64,000 bases of DNA from Pseudomonas fluorescens Q2-87 (GTDB lineage Bacteria > Pseudomonadota > Gammaproteobacteria > Pseudomonadales > Pseudomonadaceae), in NCBI RefSeq assembly GCF_000281895.1, contig NZ_CM001558.1, positions 4,344,556 through 4,408,555 of the forward strand, written 5' to 3'. The position numbers were made by a program, and so were the translations under genes. This document shows, one piece after another, positions 44,993-54,111 of this stretch. Numbering within the stretch: the first letter of the stretch is position 1; each line of letters starts with the position of its first letter. A model generated the notes under the pieces. The model searched no databases, was not told where the DNA came from, and worked only from the letters and a program-made list of their open reading frames with translations.

Positions 44993-45298
44993 TCAACTGA
45001 TATCGAAGAGCTTGTCGAAATTGGAGATCGCAAGGATTTTCTTGACATCGCTATTGCCGTTGACAACCCGAACATCGGAGCTGTCGCCCCCTGCATGATC
45101 GCGCAGCAGCAAGAGCATGCCCAAGGCAGAGCTGTCGAGGTAGGCTGTTTCTTTGAGATCGACGATATAGGCGTCGGGGGTCGTATCGAGCTTTTCGTAA
45201 GACTCGCGAAATTCCTGATGCGTCCCGAAATCGAATCGCCCCTTGATCGAAATCGTCAGCTTCTTCCCATCGTCGGACACTTCGGTGATGACTGACAT
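44993..45298 (-). CDS. hsbA: HsbA-like anti-anti-sigma factor (STAS domain)
   Basis: A 101-residue STAS protein with the phosphorylatable serine motif YLDSSALGMLLLLRDHAGG (Ser56/57). In P. aeruginosa HsbA, according to its phosphorylation state, binds the anti-sigma factor FlgM or the diguanylate cyclase HsbD and so tips cells between swimming and biofilm. The start at 45298 was chosen from STAS family length. The partners hsbR and hptB follow directly. Confidence 0.85.
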   Translation of the reverse strand: MSVITEVSDDGKKLTISIKGRFDFGTHQEFRESYEKLDTTPDAYIVDLKETAYLDSSALGMLLLLRDHAGGDSSDVRVVNGNSDVKKILAISNFDKLFDIS

Positions 45299-45401
45299 AG
45301 CTGGCTTCCTTGTCATGAACATACGTGTACAAGGTGTAGCATCTGGTAAAGGTCTGAGCAAGGTTTAGGATCATTCATCCGACAAACTCCTGGCTTGATG
45401 G

Positions 45402-45851
45402 TCAATAGGGATCCTGGCGTGGCAGGCGCTGGGACAATTCGTCCAACAGCTTTTGCTCGCGCTTGTCCTCCAGTTGTCGCGCTTCATCGATGTAGCGCTG
45501 CACCAGTTTGCGCAGCCCTTCGACCCGGGCAAAAGCCTCTTGCCAGCTCTGGCGGGCCTTTTCCAGGTTGTTCTGGTGCCAGACCAGGCTCTGGCGCTGC
45601 TGGTCGATGGCTGTGCCCAGTTGCGCAAGAAAACCCTGGTAACCCAAGAGCCACTGGCCGGAGACCCCATGACTGCCTCGGGCAATCCACTGCTCCTGAT
45701 ATTCGAGCCGGAAATTCTCCAGGTCGGCCAGCTTGCTTTCGGCCACCGCCACTTGCCCTTGGAAATAGGCCAAGCGCTGGACGGCGGTTTTCTCAGCCTT
45801 TTCCGCCATGTCCACCACTGGCGCCAGGCGCGCCGCGCGACTCGTGGCCAT
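45402..45851 (-). CDS. fliJ: FliJ, flagellar export chaperone
   Basis: A 149-residue, almost entirely helical, charged protein starting MATSRAARLAPVVDMAEKAE, with long coiled-coil heptads (NNLEKARQSWQEAFARVEGL). It is the central stalk of the FliHIJ ATPase complex. It starts 6 bases after fliI and ends 103 bases before hsbA. Confidence 0.92.
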   Translation of the reverse strand: MATSRAARLAPVVDMAEKAEKTAVQRLAYFQGQVAVAESKLADLENFRLEYQEQWIARGSHGVSGQWLLGYQGFLAQLGTAIDQQRQSLVWHQNNLEKARQSWQEAFARVEGLRKLVQRYIDEARQLEDKREQKLLDELSQRLPRQDPY

Positions 45852-45857
45852 GGCCGG

Positions 45858-47216
45858 TTAAGTGCCTGCGACCGGAGCGAAAATACTTTGCAGATGCGCT
45901 TCGCTGGCACCCATGCCGATGTTGTCGTTCAGGCTCTGGCGCAGGTAGACCGCCATTGCCGGGTACAGATTGATCGCCGTGTCGGTCTCGCGATCCCCGC
46001 CGGGCACATAGGCGCCGACACTGATCAGGTCGCGGCTTTGCTGGTAGCGTGACCAATACTGCTTGAATTGCTGGGCACGCTTCATGTGCTCGGCACTGAT
46101 GACCGACGGCATGACCCGACTGATGGAAGCCTCGATGTCGATGGCCGGATAATGCCCTTCTTCGGCCAGGCGCCGGGACAAAACGATGTGACCGTCAAGC
46201 ACGCCCCGGGCCGAGTCGGCGATGGGGTCTTGCTGGTCGTCGCCTTCGGACAGCACGGTATAGAACGCGGTGATCGAGCCGCCACCCTTCTCCGCATTAC
46301 CGGCACGCTCCACCAGCTTGGGCAGCTTGGCGAACACCGACGGCGGATAGCCCTTGGTGGCCGGCGGTTCTCCGATGGCCAGGGCAATTTCCCGCTGGGC
46401 CTGGGCGAAGCGGGTGAGCGAATCCATCAGCAACAGGACGTTCTTGCCCTTGTCGCGAAAATACTCGGCAATGCGTGTGCAATACATGGCCGCTCGCAGA
46501 CGCATCAACGGCGCATCATCCGCCGGGGACGCGACGACGACCGAACGCTTGAGGCCTTCCTCGCCGAGGATGTGCTCGATGAATTCCTTCACCTCGCGAC
46601 CCCGCTCGCCGATCAGCCCCACCACGATGATGTCGGCCTCCGTAAAGCGGGTCATCATGCCCAGCAGCACACTCTTGCCCACCCCTGTACCGGCGAACAG
46701 GCCCAGGCGCTGGCCGCGACCGACCGTCAATAAACCATTGATGCAGCGAATACCCACGTCCAGCGGCACGCTGATCGGGTCACGCTTGAGGGGGTTGATG
46801 GTTGGGCCGTCCATCGGCACCCAATCCTCGGCCTTCATGCCGCCCTTGCCATCCAGGGCACGCCCGGCGCCGTCCAGCACCCGCCCCAACATGCTCATGC
46901 CCATGGGCAACCGGCCGGTATCGGCCAGCGGAACCACGCGGGCGCCAGGAGCGATGCCAGCGACACTGCCCACCGGCATCAGGAATACTTTACTGCCGGA
47001 AAAACCCATGACTTCAGCTTCGACCTGCACCGGGTGATAGCTGTCGTCGTTGATGACCATGCAGCGGCTGCCCATGGCGGCCCGCAGGCCCTCGGCTTCC
47101 AGGGTCAAGCCGACCATGCGCAGCAGGCGGCCTTCCAGGATCGGTTGGCCAGCCAATTCGGTGGCCTCGGCATAACTGCCCAGGCGTTTGCCGAAACTGG
47201 TTCGCTCAAGGCGCAT
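45858..47216 (-). CDS. fliI: FliI, flagellum-specific ATPase
   Basis: A 452-residue F1-beta-like ATPase with Walker A at about residues 174-182 ([11 protein letters not shown]), Walker B ([16 protein letters not shown]) and the arginine-finger region. It powers initial unfolding and export of flagellar substrates. The start at 47216 ([15 protein letters not shown]) overlaps the fliH 3' end by 11 bases and matches the Pseudomonas start. Confidence 0.95.
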   Translation of the reverse strand: MRLERTSFGKRLGSYAEATELAGQPILEGRLLRMVGLTLEAEGLRAAMGSRCMVINDDSYHPVQVEAEVMGFSGSKVFLMPVGSVAGIAPGARVVPLADTGRLPMGMSMLGRVLDGAGRALDGKGGMKAEDWVPMDGPTINPLKRDPISVPLDVGIRCINGLLTVGRGQRLGLFAGTGVGKSVLLGMMTRFTEADIIVVGLIGERGREVKEFIEHILGEEGLKRSVVVASPADDAPLMRLRAAMYCTRIAEYFRDKGKNVLLLMDSLTRFAQAQREIALAIGEPPATKGYPPSVFAKLPKLVERAGNAEKGGGSITAFYTVLSEGDDQQDPIADSARGVLDGHIVLSRRLAEEGHYPAIDIEASISRVMPSVISAEHMKRAQQFKQYWSRYQQSRDLISVGAYVPGGDRETDTAINLYPAMAVYLRQSLNDNIGMGASEAHLQSIFAPVAGT

Positions 47217-48036
47217 CGCGACCATCCACTTCAGGGGCAATCAGCTCGGCACCGTCCGGCTCGACAATGAGGGCGGCCTCGGGCTCATCCGGCAATTGGA
47301 GATTGAGGTCGGCAGGGGCCGGATGCAGGGCCTGTTCATGCAGTTGGTCAAACAGCTTGGCCATGATCTGGCCGATGCGGGTTTCTACCGTTGCATCGAT
47401 GCGGCTGTGCTCGGTTTCGACCCGGCAACCACCCGGCAGCAGGGTTTCATCCTCGACAATGCGCCAGGTTTCCTCATGGCGTTCGCGCAGCGCCTTGACC
47501 AGCTCGAAGTCTTGCGGGTTGATGTACAAGCGCACGTTGCCCACGCCCAACGGCAATAGCTTGAGGGCTTCGCGCATGACGTGTTCGATCTGGCTCGAAT
47601 CGATGGCCAGCTCGCGCTGGATAACCTGTTTGGCGATGTGCTGTACCAGCCCGACCAAAGACTTCTCGATCTGGGTGTCCTGCTCGGCGATGGGCTCGAA
47701 CAGGTTCAACATCAGCGATTCCAGGGCTCGCAGCTTGGCGGTGAGCGCCACGTCGGCTTCCTGGCGGACCTTGAGCGTGGTGCTGTGGAAGCCTTCCTTT
47801 TCACCGACGGCGAAACCTTCGTTATAGGCCTCCTGGCGGATACTCTCGACTTCCTCGAGGGTCAGTGGCTGGACTTCTTCCAGCGGCACTTCTTCCATTT
47901 CCGGCAGTTCTTCTACCGGTGCAGGCTCAGGCTCAGGTACGTGGGGGTCGAAGCTGGGCAACGACCAGACGTCGAAACCACCGACGTCCCGGCCGCGAAT
48001 CAGGTCGCTGGGCGCATCATCACTCTTGGCAGACAT
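47206..48036 (-). CDS. fliH: FliH, flagellar ATPase stator/regulator
   Basis: A 276-residue protein. An acidic, Pro/Glu-rich N-terminus ([20 protein letters not shown]) precedes the FliH helical domain with [15 protein letters not shown] and the C-terminal [20 protein letters not shown] region. It binds FliI and the C-ring. It starts 7 bases after fliG. Confidence 0.93.
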   Translation of the reverse strand: MSAKSDDAPSDLIRGRDVGGFDVWSLPSFDPHVPEPEPAPVEELPEMEEVPLEEVQPLTLEEVESIRQEAYNEGFAVGEKEGFHSTTLKVRQEADVALTAKLRALESLMLNLFEPIAEQDTQIEKSLVGLVQHIAKQVIQRELAIDSSQIEHVMREALKLLPLGVGNVRLYINPQDFELVKALRERHEETWRIVEDETLLPGGCRVETEHSRIDATVETRIGQIMAKLFDQLHEQALHPAPADLNLQLPDEPEAALIVEPDGAELIAPEVDGRDAP

Positions 48037-48043
48037 AACGACC

Positions 48044-49063
48044 TTAAATCATCTCTTCGCCGCCCTTGCCACCGAGAACGATCTCTCCGGCTTCGGCCAT
48101 GCGGCGGGCGATGGTGAGGATTTCCTTCTGTGCGGTTTCCACGTCGCTGACACGCACCGGGCCTTTGGCCTCGAGGTCGTCGCGCAACAGTTCGGCCGCT
48201 CGTTTGGACATGTTCTTGAAGATCTTTTCCTTGACGCCTTCGTCCGAACCTTTGAGGGCCAGGACCAGCACGTCGGAGGACACTTCGCGCAACAGTGCCT
48301 GGATACCGCGGTCGTCGACATCGGACAGGTTGTTGAACACGAACATGAGGTCTTCGATCTGACCGGACAGGTCTTCGTCGACTTCGCGGATCGAGTCCAT
48401 CAACTGACCTTCGATCGAGCTGTCGAGGAAGTTCATGATGTCCGCTGCGCGCTTGATGCCACCCAGGGTGGTGCGCGAAGCATTGGAGTTGCCCGAGAAT
48501 TGCTTCTCGAGAATCTGGTTCAATTCTTTCAGGGCCGCCGGCTGCACGGTATTGAGCGACGAAACCCGCAGGATGATGTCCAGGCGCACTTTATGGTCGA
48601 AGTTGCCCAGCACCTCACCAGCCTGGTCCGGGTCGAGGTAAGCCACCACGATTGCCTGGATCTGCGGGTGTTCGTAACGGATCACGTCGGCAACAGCGCG
48701 CGGCTCCATCCACTTGAGGCTGTCCAGGCCGCTGGTATTGCCGCCCAGCAGGATGCGGTCGATGAGGCCGTTGGCCTTGTCCTCGCCCAGGGCCTGGGTC
48801 AGCATCTTGCGCACATAGTCATCGGAACCGACGCCAAGGCTGGTTTGATCGCCGACGATGTCGACGAACTCGCTCATCACCTGCTCGACCTGCTCACGGT
48901 GCACATTACCCATTTGCGCCATGGCCACGCCCACACGCTGGACCTCCTTGGGCCCCATGTGGCGCAGCACCTGGGCAGCATCGGTCGAACCCAGGGACAG
49001 CAGCAGAATCGCGGCTTTGTCGACCCGGGACAATTTGGCAACAGCGGCTCGATTATCACTCAT
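48044..49063 (-). CDS. fliG: FliG, flagellar motor switch protein
   Basis: A 339-residue rotor protein with three armadillo-like domains (KAAILLLSLGSTDAAQVLRH at the N-terminus) and the C-terminal charged torque helix (DDRGIQALLREVSSDVLVLA, SKRAAELLRDDLEAKGPVRV). It meets MotA/MotC of the stators. It overlaps fliF by 8 bases. Confidence 0.96.
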   Translation of the reverse strand: MSDNRAAVAKLSRVDKAAILLLSLGSTDAAQVLRHMGPKEVQRVGVAMAQMGNVHREQVEQVMSEFVDIVGDQTSLGVGSDDYVRKMLTQALGEDKANGLIDRILLGGNTSGLDSLKWMEPRAVADVIRYEHPQIQAIVVAYLDPDQAGEVLGNFDHKVRLDIILRVSSLNTVQPAALKELNQILEKQFSGNSNASRTTLGGIKRAADIMNFLDSSIEGQLMDSIREVDEDLSGQIEDLMFVFNNLSDVDDRGIQALLREVSSDVLVLALKGSDEGVKEKIFKNMSKRAAELLRDDLEAKGPVRVSDVETAQKEILTIARRMAEAGEIVLGGKGGEEMI

Positions 49064-50840
49064 CTGCGTTAATCCACTCTTTCACGACCTGGGCCACACG
49101 ACCCGGATCTTCTGCCACCAGACTCTTGATGGCGTTCAACTGAGCGTCATAGCCTTCGCTCGGGCTTGGCAGCAGAATGCTCTGCGGTCCGCCCAGGCTG
49201 ACGCGATCATTGGCCAATTCGCCATCCAGGCCGCCCATGCCACCGAGCTCGACATCACCCAAGCCAGCCAACTGCTTGTTCTTGCCACCACCGGTGATGT
49301 TGTTGAGCACCGGACGCAGCACGCCAAACACCAGGATCAGGATAAACAGCACACCCAATACTTGCTTGACCACATCCCAGAACCAGGGTTGCGAATAAAA
49401 CGGAATATCGGCGACCACCTCGCCGCGCTCCAGGGAGAACGGCACGTTGATCACGCTGACGCTGTCGCCACGGCTGGCGTCGAAACCAACGGCGTCCTGC
49501 ACCAGGCGGGTAAAACGCGCCAATTCGTCGGCGCTCCATGGCGCACGGCTGGTTTCGCCGTTGGCCGGGTTGATCTTGACCTGATCATCCACCACCACCG
49601 CGACCGACAGGCGATTCAAGCGACCCTGTTGTTGCTTGGTGTGGCTGATGGAACGGTCGAGCTCGAAGTTCTTGGTCGATTGTTGACGCTTGTCGGCCGG
49701 GTACGGCGCCAACATCGGTTGGCCAGTGGCCGGGTCCATGATCTGCTGGCCATTGGCGTCGATCAGCGGCTGGCCTGGCTGCACCATGCCGGCGGCCGCG
49801 GTAGCCCCACCGGTGGTTTGCGGCGCGCTGGCCGGCGATGGCGGCTGGTTGCTCAGGGCACCGGGCACGCCTTGCGGGCCGTTGCTGGCGGTACGTTGCT
49901 CGTTGACCGACTGCTCGCTGCGCAACGCCGGCTGATCCGGGTTGAACTGCTCGGACGTCGATTCGACCGCACTGAAATCCACATCGGCCGAGACTTCGGC
50001 TTTATAGCGATCGTTGCCCAGGACCGGTTGCAGGATGTTGTGCACCCGCTGGGTGAGCATGCCTTCCATGCGACGGCTGTAATCGAATTGCTTGCCGGCC
50101 ATGGTCAGTTCGGAATTTTCCGCCTGGTCGGACAGCAGGTTGCCTTTCTGGTCAACCACGGTAATCTGGGATTTGCTCAGCTCAGGTACGCTGGTTGCCA
50201 CCAAGTTGATGATGGCAAGCACCTGGCCCGGCTCCAGGGAGCGACCCGAATACAGTTCCACCAGGACCGACGCACTTGGCTTGCGCTCATCGCGCACAAA
50301 CACCGAGCTTTTCGGAATCGCCAGGTGCACGCGGGCACCCTTGACGTTGTTCAGGCTGGAAATGGTCCGCGCCAACTCACCTTCCAGGCCGCGACGATAA
50401 CGAGTCGCTTCCATGAATTGGCTGGTGCCCAGGCCCTGGTCCTTGTCGAGGATCTCGAAACCGATGTTGCCATCGGTAGGCGTCACGCCGGCGCCGGCGA
50501 GCTTGAGGCGCGCGCGGGCAACGTCGTCGGCCTTGACCAACAAGGCGCCAGAATTGGGTTCGACGGTATAGGGAATATCGGCAGAAGCCAGGGTTTCCAT
50601 GACTTGCTTGGCGTCCATGCCCGCCAGGCTGCCGTACAGCGGACGGTAGTCCGGCTGTTGCGACCACAGCACCACGGCAAAACCAATCGCCACGCTGGCA
50701 GCCAGGCCGACCAACAGGCCAACCTGACGCAACATGGTCATCTCGGAGAGGTTTTCCAGGAAAGACAGACCGAACAACGGCGGTTTGCCGTCGGGCGGAG
50801 TGGCCTTGGCCGGAACGTTATCAACGACTGCTTCTGCCAT
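49056..50840 (-). CDS. fliF: FliF, flagellar MS-ring protein
   Basis: A 594-residue protein with two membrane segments (about 38-58 and 450-470: VVKQVLGVLFILILVFGVL). The ring-building motifs lie between them (YTVEPNSGALLVKADDVARA, ETLASADIPY, ARVHLAIPKSSVFVRDE). A long periplasmic linker rich in Ala, Gly and Gln separates ring-building motif 3, and the C-terminal tail binds FliG. It starts 15 bases after fliE. Confidence 0.95.
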   Translation of the reverse strand: MAEAVVDNVPAKATPPDGKPPLFGLSFLENLSEMTMLRQVGLLVGLAASVAIGFAVVLWSQQPDYRPLYGSLAGMDAKQVMETLASADIPYTVEPNSGALLVKADDVARARLKLAGAGVTPTDGNIGFEILDKDQGLGTSQFMEATRYRRGLEGELARTISSLNNVKGARVHLAIPKSSVFVRDERKPSASVLVELYSGRSLEPGQVLAIINLVATSVPELSKSQITVVDQKGNLLSDQAENSELTMAGKQFDYSRRMEGMLTQRVHNILQPVLGNDRYKAEVSADVDFSAVESTSEQFNPDQPALRSEQSVNEQRTASNGPQGVPGALSNQPPSPASAPQTTGGATAAAGMVQPGQPLIDANGQQIMDPATGQPMLAPYPADKRQQSTKNFELDRSISHTKQQQGRLNRLSVAVVVDDQVKINPANGETSRAPWSADELARFTRLVQDAVGFDASRGDSVSVINVPFSLERGEVVADIPFYSQPWFWDVVKQVLGVLFILILVFGVLRPVLNNITGGGKNKQLAGLGDVELGGMGGLDGELANDRVSLGGPQSILLPSPSEGYDAQLNAIKSLVAEDPGRVAQVVKEWINADE

Positions 50841-50855
50841 GACTCAATAATTTCC

Positions 50856-51182
50856 TTAAACCGGCATCTGCATGATGTCTTGGTAGGCTTGAACCAGCTT
50901 GTTACGTACCTGGGTCAAGGCCTGAAACGAGACACTGGCTTTCTGCGAGGAGATCATTACGTCCGTCAGGTCGACGCCACTTTTGCCAATTTCGAAAGCA
51001 CTGGCCAACTGGTTCGACGCCTGCTGGGTATCGTTCACTTTATTGACGGCCTGACCGAGCATGTCGGAAAAGCTGCTGCCACCCACCTGGGGGACCGCGA
51101 CCGATTTCGGCTGGGCCATGGCGTCCATTTGCATGGATCGCATGTCCAACATCAATCGATTAAATTCAATACCTTGGCTCAT
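50856..51182 (-). CDS. fliE: FliE, hook-basal body protein
   Basis: A 108-residue protein linking MS ring and rod, with the typical C-terminus ([26 protein letters not shown]) and [19 protein letters not shown]. It is the first gene of fliEFGHIJ and lies about 62 bases after a perfect sigma-54 site. Confidence 0.95.
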   Translation of the reverse strand: MSQGIEFNRLMLDMRSMQMDAMAQPKSVAVPQVGGSSFSDMLGQAVNKVNDTQQASNQLASAFEIGKSGVDLTDVMISSQKASVSFQALTQVRNKLVQAYQDIMQMPV

Positions 51183-51243
51183 GGTCTATTCTCTCTGGCG
51201 GCCCGCATTTTTTTGACACTTGCTCAGCGGGTACACAGGTAGT

Positions 51244-51259
51244 AGCAACAAGGGTGCCA
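51244..51259 (-). promoter_or_regulatory. Sigma-54 promoter of fliE
   Basis: TGGCACCCTTGTTGCT on the minus strand is a full match to TGGCAC-N5-TTGCT. Its -12 box is about 62 bases before the fliE ATG. In P. aeruginosa fliE is activated by FleQ/FleR with RpoN. Confidence 0.92.
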
Positions 51260-51286
51260 GCTCCGTGGCGACAGGAAACAAATGCA

Positions 51287-51372
51287 TGTGGGAGCGGCTT
51301 GCTCGCGAAGGCGGTGGTTCAGTCAATGCAACGGTGACTGGCAAATCGCTTTCGCGAGCAATCCGCGCCCAC
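51287..51372. repeat. REP pair between fleR and fliE
   Basis: The left arm TGTGGGAGCGGCTTGCTCGC and a drifted right arm (GCGAGCAATCCGCGCCCAC) enclose about 48 bases. It stands just upstream of the fliE sigma-54 site and 23 bases after the fleR stop. Confidence 0.8.
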
Positions 51373-51395
51373 AAGGAATATTCGGCGCACATCAT

Positions 51396-52787
51396 TCAGC
51401 TGGCGAACAGATAGGCCTCGACGTCCATGCCCGCGTCGCGCATTTGCGCCAATTTATAGCGCAGCGTGCGGGGGCTGATGCCGAGACGTTCAGCCGCCTC
51501 CTTGCGACGACCGCGCTCGGCGCGCAGGGTGTCGATGATCATCTGGAATTCCCGGCGACGCAGGTCCTCGCCCAGGGCCCCGGCGGCTTCGCCCTCCTCC
51601 ATCGCAGGCACAAAGGTCGACACTGGCGTCAACGCCAATGCAGGCAACGGCGCACAGGCCACCGGCCCGGCCAGGCAGAAATCATCCGGCTGAATCAAAC
51701 CGCCCTGCTGCAGAATCAGCGCCCGCTGGATAGCGTTGTCCAACTCTCGTACATTGCCCGGCCATGGATAGGCGATCAGGCAAGCCTGGGCCTGCGCCGA
51801 AAACCTGGCGGCCGCATGCTTCATTTTATTGACGTGCTTGTTCAGCAGGCGCTCGGCCAGCGGCAGGATATCGGCGGTGCGCTCGCGCAACGGACGCCAG
51901 GCCAACGGGAATACCGACAGGCGATAATAAAGGTCTTCGCGAAAACGTCCTGCCGCCACTTCAGCGGCCAGGTCGCGGTTGGTGGTCGCCACCACGCGAA
52001 TGTCCAGGCTGATGGGCTTGCGCGCACCGACCCGCTCCACTTCCCGCTCCTGCAGGACCCGCAGCAACTTGGCTTGCAGGCCCATCGGCATTTCGGAAAT
52101 TTCGTCGAGCAGAATCGTGCCACCGTCGGCCTGTTCGAACTTGCCGGCCTGGGCGGCAATGGCGCCGGTGAACGAACCCTTTTCGTGACCGAACAGCGTC
52201 GCCTCGAGCATGTTGTCGGGAATGGCTGCACAGTTGATCGCGATAAACGGCTCACTGGCACGCCGGGACTGTTGGTGAATGTAGCGCGCCAACACTTCCT
52301 TGCCGGTGCCGGACTCGCCGGAAATCAAAACCGTGGAATCGCTGCGCGCCACTCGCGCGGCCAACTCCAATAATTGCGCGCTGGCCGGCTCGACAGCCAC
52401 CGGGCCTTCGCACTCGTCAGCGAGGCTACCCAGAGCATGGCGAGCCACCAGATCCAGCAGCGCCTTGGGTTCGAACGGCTTGACCAGGTAATCCGCCGCT
52501 CCCTGGCGCATGGCGTCCACCGCCCGCTCGACAGCGCCGTGGGCAGTCATCAGCAATACCGGCAATTGAGGTTGACGGGCACGCAACAGGCCGAGCAACT
52601 GGTGACCGTCCATGCCCGGCATGTTGACGTCGCTGACCACCAGGCTGAACGCTTCCTGACCCACAGCCAACAATGCCTCTTCGGCCGAACCGACAGCGGC
52701 GTAGTCATGCCCGGCGAGCACCAGCGTGTCGGCCAGCGCTTCGCGCAGGGCCCGGTCATCCTCAACCAGCAGTACCTTGATTGCCAT
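51396..52787 (-). CDS. fleR: FleR, sigma-54-dependent response regulator
   Basis: A 463-residue NtrC-type activator: a receiver domain with Asp53 (VVSDVNMPGMDG), an AAA+ domain ([33 protein letters not shown]), and a C-terminal Fis-type HTH (KEAAERLGISPRTLRYKLAQ). The sigma-54 contact loop reads GSFTGA, where GAFTGA is standard. It is the partner of FleS, which ends 5 bases upstream, and activates the class III genes (hook and basal body). The start is set at the receiver domain (52787). Confidence 0.94.
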   Translation of the reverse strand: MAIKVLLVEDDRALREALADTLVLAGHDYAAVGSAEEALLAVGQEAFSLVVSDVNMPGMDGHQLLGLLRARQPQLPVLLMTAHGAVERAVDAMRQGAADYLVKPFEPKALLDLVARHALGSLADECEGPVAVEPASAQLLELAARVARSDSTVLISGESGTGKEVLARYIHQQSRRASEPFIAINCAAIPDNMLEATLFGHEKGSFTGAIAAQAGKFEQADGGTILLDEISEMPMGLQAKLLRVLQEREVERVGARKPISLDIRVVATTNRDLAAEVAAGRFREDLYYRLSVFPLAWRPLRERTADILPLAERLLNKHVNKMKHAAARFSAQAQACLIAYPWPGNVRELDNAIQRALILQQGGLIQPDDFCLAGPVACAPLPALALTPVSTFVPAMEEGEAAGALGEDLRRREFQMIIDTLRAERGRRKEAAERLGISPRTLRYKLAQMRDAGMDVEAYLFAS

Positions 52788-52792
52788 GACCG

Positions 52793-54001
52793 TCACTCCA
52801 CCCCTGGCACATTGGAAAACAACGGCAAAAGCACCATCGCACAGGTGCCGCGCCCCAGCCGTGAACGCAGCTGCAATTCTCCCTGATGAGCCCGGGCCAC
52901 GGCCTTGACCACGGTCAGGCCCAGGCCGGTTCCGGTGGTCTTGGTGGTAAAGAATGGCTCGCCCAGGCGCTCCAGCACGACCGGCTCGATACCGCTGCCG
53001 CTGTCGCTGACACACAGGCGCAGGGTATTGCCGCGCGTGTATAAGTGCACCTTGAGGCGAACATCAGCGGCGCTGGCCTGGATCGCGTTTTCAATGAGAT
53101 TCAATACCGCGCCCACCAAGGTGTCGCGGTTACACAAGACTTCACCGGCATGGCTGTCGCATTGCCAGCGGATCGGTAGATCCTGCACATGAGTCAACGC
53201 TGCGGCCTGTAGCGATTGCAGTAAGGCCTTGGGCGTGACGCGGTCCGTCAACGGCAGCTCACCACGGGCGAAAACCAGCATGTCGCGCACCTGGTGCTCC
53301 AGCTCGTGCAGGCGCTCTTTCAAGCGTCCGGCAAACCGTTGCTGGGTTTCCATGGGCAATTGCTGTTCGGTCAGATGACTGGCGTAGAGCAGCGCGGCGG
53401 AAAGCGGTGTACGAATCTGGTGAGCCAGCGACGCGACCATTCGCCCCAACGAAGACAGGCGTTCGTGGCGGGCCAATTGGTCTTGCAGGTGACGGGTTTC
53501 AGTCAAATCATTGAGCAGCACCAACTGACCAGGCTCGGCATCCAGCGAACGCGTCGAGATCGACAAGCGTCGGCCATCCTTCAGGGACACTTCGTGACCA
53601 TCGTCTTCACGAGGAGCGAAACAGCGCGCAATGACATGTCGCCACAGCTCCCCCTCCAGCGGCAGGCCGAGCAGCTCGCACGCCGCCGGGTTGGCTTCAC
53701 GCACGCGGCCGTGGGCGTCGATGACGATAACGCCACCGGGCAACAGATCGAGGAGATTTTGCAGACGATTGGCCAGACGTTCCTTTTCCGCCAGTTCCTG
53801 CATGCGCTGGGCACTGACCACCGCCAGCTCACCCTTGAGCTCGGTGACCCGGGCTTCCAGCAGGCTGTAGGAATCGGTCAACTGGCTGGACATCTGATTG
53901 AACAGCGAAAACGCTTGCTCAAGCCCAAGCCGGCTTGCCTGCTCGGCGGACGGCATGTGCCCCGGCTCGGGGACAGGAGACATCTGGGCGACTTGGGTCA
54001 T
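52793..54001 (-). CDS. fleS: FleS, sensor histidine kinase
   Basis: A 402-residue cytosolic kinase. It has no membrane segment. A coiled coil covers about residues 30-80, a PAS domain follows (DLLPGGVIVIDAHGRVREAN), then HisKA (MVASLAHQIRTPLSAALLYA, phospho-His) and HATPase (NLIENAIQASA, VSDSGSGIEP, TTKTTGTGLGLTVVKAV). It phosphorylates FleR. A sigma-54 site lies about 54 bases upstream. Confidence 0.94.
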   Translation of the reverse strand: MTQVAQMSPVPEPGHMPSAEQASRLGLEQAFSLFNQMSSQLTDSYSLLEARVTELKGELAVVSAQRMQELAEKERLANRLQNLLDLLPGGVIVIDAHGRVREANPAACELLGLPLEGELWRHVIARCFAPREDDGHEVSLKDGRRLSISTRSLDAEPGQLVLLNDLTETRHLQDQLARHERLSSLGRMVASLAHQIRTPLSAALLYASHLTEQQLPMETQQRFAGRLKERLHELEHQVRDMLVFARGELPLTDRVTPKALLQSLQAAALTHVQDLPIRWQCDSHAGEVLCNRDTLVGAVLNLIENAIQASAADVRLKVHLYTRGNTLRLCVSDSGSGIEPVVLERLGEPFFTTKTTGTGLGLTVVKAVARAHQGELQLRSRLGRGTCAMVLLPLFSNVPGVE

Positions 54002-54054
54002 CGGGCTCTCTCGCGTGGCTGACCGTCAGTTAAACGGAACGTTGCGAGAGCTAT

Positions 54055-54070
54055 AGCAATAGCCGTGCCG
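54055..54070 (-). promoter_or_regulatory. Sigma-54 promoter of fleSR
   Basis: CGGCACGGCTATTGCT on the minus strand has GG-N10-GC spacing, GGCAC at -24 and TTGC at -12. The fleS ATG is about 54 bases away. The fleQ terminator T run directly touches its upstream edge. Confidence 0.85.
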
Positions 54071-54099
54071 AAAAAAAACCGCCTGAAAATCAGGCGGTT
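54071..54099 (-). terminator. Intrinsic terminator of fleQ
   Basis: On the minus strand AACCGCCTGA pairs perfectly with TCAGGCGGTT around TTT and is followed by a run of T's. It starts 13 bases after the fleQ stop. It ends fleQ transcription just before the fleSR promoter. Confidence 0.92.
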
Positions 54100-54111
54100 G
54101 TAAAACAGGCG

